64,000 nucleotides of DNA, taken from the NCBI GenBank assembly GCA_029980465.1, contig JARYIJ010000001.1, positions 1,178,001 to 1,242,000 on the forward strand. Reading direction: 5' to 3'. Shown in pieces: positions 59,901-64,000 of this stretch (position 1 is its first letter; the number at the start of each line of letters is the position of its first letter). The stretch is from Pseudolabrys sp. Lineage in GTDB: Bacteria > Pseudomonadota > Alphaproteobacteria > Rhizobiales > Xanthobacteraceae. The notes beneath the pieces were generated by a model, which saw only the letters and a list, made by a program, of their open reading frames with translations, had not been told where the DNA came from and did not search any database. Made by a program: the position numbers and the translations under genes.

Positions 59901-61499
59901 TCATGCCTGCCCTTCCGCCCGCAACTTGAACCGCTGGATCTTCCCCGTCGCCGTCTTCGGCAGGTCGGCGCGGAATTCGATCCAGCGCGGATACTTGAAC
60001 GGCGCGAGCTTCGATTTCACATGCTCCTGCAACGCGCGCGCAAGCGCATCGCCGGCCTTGTCCGGCGACTTGAGCACGACGAAGGCCTTGGGCTTCACCA
60101 GCTTCTGCTCGTCGTTCCAGCCGACCACGGCCGCTTCGAGCACGTCCGGATGCGTCAGCAGCGCCGCTTCGACCTCGAACGGCGAGACGTAAAGTCCCGA
60201 TACCTTGAGCATGTCGTCGGCGCGGCCGCAGCAGACGTAATAGCCGTCCGCATCTTCAATGTATTTGTCGCCCGAGCGCGTCCATTCGCCCCGGAAGGTC
60301 GAGCGCGACTTCTCGCGGTTGTTCCAGTACATGATCGCGCTGGTCGGGCCGCGCACATAGAGCTCGCCCATTTCGCCTCGCGGCACCGTCTCGCCATTCT
60401 CGCCGACCAGCTTGATCTCGTAGCCGGGCACGGCCTGTCCCGTGGTGCCGTACTTGGTCGCGCCGGGGCGGTTGGTGAGATAGATGTGCAGCATCTCGGT
60501 GGTGCCGAGACCGTCGGAAATCTCGACGCCGTAGCGCTCCTTGAACCGCCTGGCGATCTCCTCCGGCAGCGCCTCGCCCGCCGACAGGCAGCGGCGCAGC
60601 TTGACTTCGGATTTCTGCGGCGCGTTCGGGCTGTTCAGGAACGCTCCATAGAATGTCGGCACGCCCCACAGCACCGTGACCGGATGTGTCCTGAGCAGCG
60701 CCGCCACGCTGTCGGGCGTTGGCCGGTCCGGCAGCAGCACCGTGGTCGCGCCGACTGCCATCGGGAACGTCAACGCATTGCCGAGGCCGTAGGCAAAGAA
60801 CAGCTTCGCCACCGAATAGATGACGTCGTCCTCGCGAAGGCCCGCGATCGGCGTGCCATAGAGATCGGCCGTGAGCTTGAGGCTGCCGTGCACGTGCACC
60901 GCGCCCTTGGGCTTGCCGGTCGAGCCGGACGTATAGAGCCAGAAGGCCATGTCGTCGCGCGTGGTCGGCGCCGTGTAGGGCTCGCCCGCCGCGTTCTCGA
61001 TCAGGTCCTCTAAATTCAGGTGCGACTTCGCATCCTTTCCCGACACGATGACGTGCTCGAGATCGGGCGCGGCGTCGATCAGCGCCTCGAACTTCGGATA
61101 GAACAGCTCCGACACGATCAGGCAGCGGGCACGGCTGTCCGCCAGCATGTAGGCATAGTCGTCTTCGGTAAGCAGCGTGTTCACCGGAATGGCGACGATG
61201 CCGGCCTTGAGACAACCGAGGAACGCGGTTGGCCAATCGATGGTATCGGCCATGCACATCAGCACGCGCTCTTCGCGCCGGATGCCGAGCGCGCGCAGCG
61301 CCTGGCCGAAGCGCTCGACGCGATCGGCGAGCTGCCCATAGGTCCACGATCCGCGCGGGTCGATATAGACCGGCTTGTTGGCGCGGCCTTTGTCGAGGTT
61401 CTGCTTGAGAATGTCGGCGGCGAAATTATAGTCGCGTGGGATTTCGCCCACGGCTTCGACTACGGCCGAGTCGAGCGCACGCGCTTGCGCCGTTGACAT
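59901..61499 (-). CDS. Benzoate/4-hydroxybenzoate-CoA-ligase family protein
   Basis: 532 residues of the ANL superfamily, benzoate-CoA-ligase group. The AMP site is WLYTSGSTGKPKGAVHVHGS, with SDGLGTTEMLHIYLTNRPGA for the acid pocket, TRSGDKYIEDADGYYVCCGR, and the C-terminal Lys in DLPKTATGKIQRFKLRAEG. The N-terminus FAADILKQNLDKGRANKPVY is typical of that group. It activates a benzoate-like acid to its CoA thioester; the ring pattern is unknown. The hydrolase next to it could act downstream. Confidence 0.87.
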   Translation of the reverse strand: MSTAQARALDSAVVEAVGEIPRDYNFAADILKQNLDKGRANKPVYIDPRGSWTYGQLADRVERFGQALRALGIRREERVLMCMADTIDWPTAFLGCLKAGIVAIPVNTLLTEDDYAYMLADSRARCLIVSELFYPKFEALIDAAPDLEHVIVSGKDAKSHLNLEDLIENAAGEPYTAPTTRDDMAFWLYTSGSTGKPKGAVHVHGSLKLTADLYGTPIAGLREDDVIYSVAKLFFAYGLGNALTFPMAVGATTVLLPDRPTPDSVAALLRTHPVTVLWGVPTFYGAFLNSPNAPQKSEVKLRRCLSAGEALPEEIARRFKERYGVEISDGLGTTEMLHIYLTNRPGATKYGTTGQAVPGYEIKLVGENGETVPRGEMGELYVRGPTSAIMYWNNREKSRSTFRGEWTRSGDKYIEDADGYYVCCGRADDMLKVSGLYVSPFEVEAALLTHPDVLEAAVVGWNDEQKLVKPKAFVVLKSPDKAGDALARALQEHVKSKLAPFKYPRWIEFRADLPKTATGKIQRFKLRAEGQA

Positions 61500-61625
61500 T
61501 GTTATGTCCTCCCTGGATTGGCGATATTATGCAGAGCGTGCGTTGGCGCCGCAATCCTGCTAGGCCGTCGCACCTGCCGCCATTCAAGCCTCAAGAGAAG
61601 CGCGCGGCCAAGGGAGCGAATTATA

Positions 61626-62789
61626 ATGCAATTCAGCCGTGACCGGATTCTGACCACTCACGTCGGCAGCCTGCCGCGCAACGACGCGCTGTCGGACCTT
61701 CTGGTCAAGCGCGAGGCCGGTGAACCCTACGACAGGGCCGAGATGGACGCGGAAATGGACCGCGCCGTTTCGCACGTCGTCGAGAAGCAGATCGCGGCCG
61801 GTATCGACATCGGCAACGACGGCGAACAGCAGCGCGTCGGCTTCCAGACCTACGTGCCGCAGCGCATGTCGGGCTTCGGTGGCGTCTCGAAACGGCGGCG
61901 CGGCCGCGAGTTCGAGGACTTTCCCGAACTGGTCGCGAGCCTGGCGCGGCGCTTCCCGCACGTGAGCAAGCAGCAAAATGCGCCGGAGGCCCAGGCCGAG
62001 ATCAAGTATCTCGACATCAAGCCGCTCGAGAACGAGATCGCGCGCTTCAAACGGATCGCAAACGGCAAGTTCACCGAGCTGTTCATGACCGCGCCCTCGC
62101 CCGGCATCATCTCGTCGACGATGCTCAACGCGTACTACGAGAGTCATGACAAGTATCTCGACGCCATCGCCCGCGAGATGAAGAACGAATACCAGGCCAT
62201 CGCCAAGGCCGGCCTGACGCTGCAGATCGACGCGCCCGACCTCGCGATGGACCGCACCATGATGTATCGCGACTTGAGCGACAGCGACTTCGTCAAGCGC
62301 GTCGAGAAGCATATCGCGTCGATCAATGACGGCATTGCCGGCATCCCGCGCGAGCAGGTGCGCCTGCACGTCTGCTACGGCAACTGGGAGGGTCCGCATA
62401 TCTACGACGTGGCGCTCGCCAAGATCCTGCCAGCGATCTACCAAGCCAAGGTCGGCGCGCTGTCGATCGAGTTCTCCAACCCGCGCCACGCTCACGAATA
62501 CGCGGCCTTCAAGCAGCATCCGCTGCCAAAGGACATGATCCTGGTGCCGGGCGTGATCGAGACGACCAACAATATCGTCGAGCATCCGGAGGTGGTGGCG
62601 CGGCGGATCGAGGACGCCGTCGCCGCGGTCGGCGACCGCGAGCGCGTCGTCGCCTCGACCGATTGCGGCTTCGGCACCTTCACCAACCGCGAATGGGTGA
62701 TCGAGCCGGCGGTGTGGCTCAAGCTCAGGGCGCTGCGCGAGGGCGCCGATCTCGCCTCGCAGCGGCTGTGGGGCAGGAAAGTGGCGTGA
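61626..62789 (+). CDS. MetE-like cobalamin-independent methionine synthase II family protein
   Basis: 387 residues from the ATG at 61626 with AAGGGAGCG upstream. The zinc-site pattern of the MetE C-terminal barrel is present: HVCYGNWEG (His-x-Cys), Glu in ALSIEFSNPRHAHEYAAF and Cys in STDCGFGTFTNREW. It is about half the length of full MetE, so it lacks the N-terminal barrel and may use a different methyl donor or thiol acceptor. It starts divergent from the ligase gene. Confidence 0.87.
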   Translation: MQFSRDRILTTHVGSLPRNDALSDLLVKREAGEPYDRAEMDAEMDRAVSHVVEKQIAAGIDIGNDGEQQRVGFQTYVPQRMSGFGGVSKRRRGREFEDFPELVASLARRFPHVSKQQNAPEAQAEIKYLDIKPLENEIARFKRIANGKFTELFMTAPSPGIISSTMLNAYYESHDKYLDAIAREMKNEYQAIAKAGLTLQIDAPDLAMDRTMMYRDLSDSDFVKRVEKHIASINDGIAGIPREQVRLHVCYGNWEGPHIYDVALAKILPAIYQAKVGALSIEFSNPRHAHEYAAFKQHPLPKDMILVPGVIETTNNIVEHPEVVARRIEDAVAAVGDRERVVASTDCGFGTFTNREWVIEPAVWLKLRALREGADLASQRLWGRKVA

Positions 62790-62802
62790 CGCGGATTCGA
62801 TT

Positions 62803-62925
62803 TTGGTCCGTCATCCTGAGGTGGCGGCCGAAGGCCGCCCTCGAAGGATGAGCGGCCCAGTCGTTGCAACATCGGGCGGGCACCCTTCAAGGCTCGCTAC
62901 GCTCGCGTCTCAGAGTGACGACCTG
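62803..62925. repeat. Hairpin repeat before the GIY-YIG gene
   Basis: CGTCATCCTGAGGTGGCGG with GCCGCCCTCGAAGGATGA forms a hairpin that shares arms with other repeats in the window; CTCGCTACGCTCGCG and more follow. It flanks the small GIY-YIG gene together with the repeat at 63239-63293. Confidence 0.55.
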
Positions 62926-63212
62926 GGTTTACCTCCGCGGCGCCGGGAAAGAGTCCGAACGAGCGTCCAATCACCACGAATAAGCGCTTCCTTCTTCGCG
63001 CGGCTCCAGCCCTTCAATTGCCTTTCAGCGGCGACAGCGTCGGCGGCGTGCTCGAACGACACCGACCATACGAGTTCAACCGGCAACCGCTTGCTCGTAT
63101 AGCCGCTATAGACTCTGGTTTGATGCTCTGAAATTCTGCGCTCCAGATGGTTCGCCACGCCCACATAGAACGAGCCGTCGCCACAACGCAGCATGTAAAC
63201 GCAGACGGACAT
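62910..63212 (-). CDS. GIY-YIG nuclease domain protein
   Basis: 100 residues, single GIY-YIG domain: VYMLRCGDGSFYVGVANHLE with the Arg of RRISEHQTRVYSG and KRLPVELVWSVSFEHAADAV, then AERQLKGWSRAKKEALIRGD. The catalytic Tyr, Tyr and Arg are present. It is like the small UPF0213/YhbQ-type proteins. Its C-terminus (TLSRRRGGKPRSSL) runs into repeat sequence. No clear ribosome site is before its ATG. The DNA target is unknown; homing is not shown. Confidence 0.8.
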   Translation of the reverse strand: MSVCVYMLRCGDGSFYVGVANHLERRISEHQTRVYSGYTSKRLPVELVWSVSFEHAADAVAAERQLKGWSRAKKEALIRGDWTLVRTLSRRRGGKPRSSL

Positions 63213-63238
63213 TGTGATAGTCTAAAATGAGCCACACG

Positions 63239-63293
63239 GGCCGTCATCCTTCGAGGCTCGCCGCTATTGCGGCTCGCACCTCAGGATGACGGA
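63239..63293. repeat. Hairpin repeat between the GIY-YIG and M24 genes
   Basis: GGCCGTCATCCTTCGAGGCT with CACCTCAGGATGACGGAG pairs over about 12 bases around an inner GCTCGCCGCTATTGCGGC. Its outer arms are the inverse of those at 62803-62850, so the small gene lies between inverted repeats. Confidence 0.6.
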
Positions 63294-63310
63294 GAATAAG
63301 GAGGACGCCT

Positions 63311-64000
63311 ATGGACGAGAGAACGCGCGAGCCGACGCAAATCCGCGCCGAAGACATCAACCCCCGCTTCAACTGGGGCCGCGCCCTGCCCTCGCTTGGC
63401 ATCATGGGCGTCGACTTCGAGGAGCGCGTCGATTACCGCCGCCTGCACCGTTACCGGCTCGGCCGCGCCAGGCAGGCGCTGGAGGCGTCGAGCCTCGGCG
63501 CCCTGCTCGTCTTCGACGTCAACAACATCCGCTACCTGACCTCGACCAAGATCGGCGAGTGGGAACGGGACAAGCTGTGCCGCTGGGCGCTGCTGACCCG
63601 CACCGGCGAGCCGATCCTGTGGGACTTCGGCTCTGCCGCCGTGCATCACAAGCTCTACACGCCGTGGCTCAAGCCGGAAAACTGCAAGGCCGGCATCATC
63701 GGCATGCGCGGCATGGTCGATCCGTCGTTCGGCCTGATGGCCAAGCACGCCAAGGAAATCGCTTCGCTGATCAAGGAGGCCGGTTGCGACAAGATGCCGA
63801 TCGGCGTCGACATCATCGAGCCGCCGATGATGTTCGAACTGCAGAAGGCGGGACTCACCATCGTCGACGGCCAGCAGGTCATGCTCGAGGCGCGCGAGGT
63901 GAAGTCGGCCGACGAGATCGCGCTGCTGAACCGCGCCGCCGCGATGGTTGACGGCGCCTACCACATGGTCAGCGAGGAGTTGAAGCCCGGCGTGCGCGAG
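63311..64000 (+). CDS. M24-family metallopeptidase (Xaa-Pro peptidase-like), partial
   Basis: 230 residues are in view; the C-terminal pita-bread catalytic domain with its metal ligands lies beyond base 64000. What is seen is the creatinase-like N-terminal domain (GALLVFDVNNIRYLTSTKIG) and the linker VKSADEIALLNRAAAMVDGA that leads into the catalytic half. Members include Xaa-Pro dipeptidases, and also the DMSP lyase DddP; the metal ligands needed to decide are off the edge. AGGAGG sits upstream of the ATG at 63311. Confidence 0.8.
   Translation, partial: MDERTREPTQIRAEDINPRFNWGRALPSLGIMGVDFEERVDYRRLHRYRLGRARQALEASSLGALLVFDVNNIRYLTSTKIGEWERDKLCRWALLTRTGEPILWDFGSAAVHHKLYTPWLKPENCKAGIIGMRGMVDPSFGLMAKHAKEIASLIKEAGCDKMPIGVDIIEPPMMFELQKAGLTIVDGQQVMLEAREVKSADEIALLNRAAAMVDGAYHMVSEELKPGVRE

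Noticed and set aside
61500..61625. Cobalamin or SAM riboswitch before the MetE-like gene.
   Set aside because: The leader is only about 126 bases, with no recognisable box sequence or long conserved stem.

Overview
This window looks like a chromosomal segment of a GC-rich alphaproteobacterium of the order Hyphomicrobiales (Bradyrhizobiaceae/Xanthobacteraceae type). That is inferred from gene content (b561, DUF6494, the SCP2-type thiolase, many acyl-CoA ligases, BKACE, a 3-gene MotA/ExbB-like cassette), from strong GC3 bias, and from many dispersed intergenic palindromes that begin CGTCAT and end ATGACG. No species name is claimed. About 57 protein genes, one tRNA-Leu and two near-identical IS481-family insertion sequences are supported.

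Layout: 1-3450 holds the start of an ECF sigma factor, an HNH nuclease, an exported protein, an MCE (MlaD) protein fused to an auxiliary-lipoprotein-like domain, and cytochrome b561. 3664-8903 holds dsbB, tRNA-Leu(CAA), a polysaccharide deacetylase, a DUF6494 protein, a SAF/homoserine-dehydrogenase-like oxidoreductase, an exported protein, a DedA/YqaA membrane protein and a HisE-like protein. 8969-15742 holds a frameshifted putA with a LysR regulator, a thiolase and a DD-carboxypeptidase. 15739-20856 holds a CobW GTPase, two acyl-CoA synthetases and a DUF924 protein. 21117-25546 is a three-gene cassette: a MotA/TolQ/ExbB-like channel, a TolR/ExbD-like membrane stub carrying a long coiled coil, and a membrane-anchored zinc-ribbon/Sel1-like protein. 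This is the best candidate for an undescribed envelope system. 25650-27593 holds a beta-keto acid cleavage enzyme and an EamA transporter. 27594-28813 has no gene and is packed with hairpins and repeats.

28814-35384 holds an MscS channel, an aminotransferase and a tightly coupled four-gene operon (ICL/PEP-mutase-like enzyme, GNAT, MFS exporter, NAD-dependent epimerase). IS481 copy 1 follows. 36787-40188 holds map, a RadC-like protein, an AprI-like inhibitor and a 2-hydroxyacid dehydrogenase. 40436-44989 is a carbohydrate-type ABC importer operon (ATPase, Tat-type binding protein, two permeases). 44990-50101 is a TPP-dependent 2-oxo acid/acetoin-type dehydrogenase cluster (E1alpha, E1beta, a succinate-semialdehyde-type dehydrogenase, E2; no E3). 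50164-57247 holds an EamA transporter, an SDR, a TauE/SafE transporter, a 980-residue FAD/Fe-S dehydrogenase and, divergently, a serine-glyoxylate-type aminotransferase. 57248-64000 holds a repeat mosaic, IS481 copy 2, an alpha/beta hydrolase, a benzoate-CoA-ligase-like enzyme, a MetE-like protein, a GIY-YIG protein and the start of an M24 peptidase.

Notable structure outside the genes: both IS481 copies sit exactly in the four-base loop of a 9-bp hairpin, and the loop itself is the target duplication. A palindromic repeat of the same family is read through in frame inside the E2 gene. Three consecutive hairpins sharing the same loop, TGGCGA, are enclosed by an outer stem at 27684-27790. putA carries a one-base deletion at a G run.
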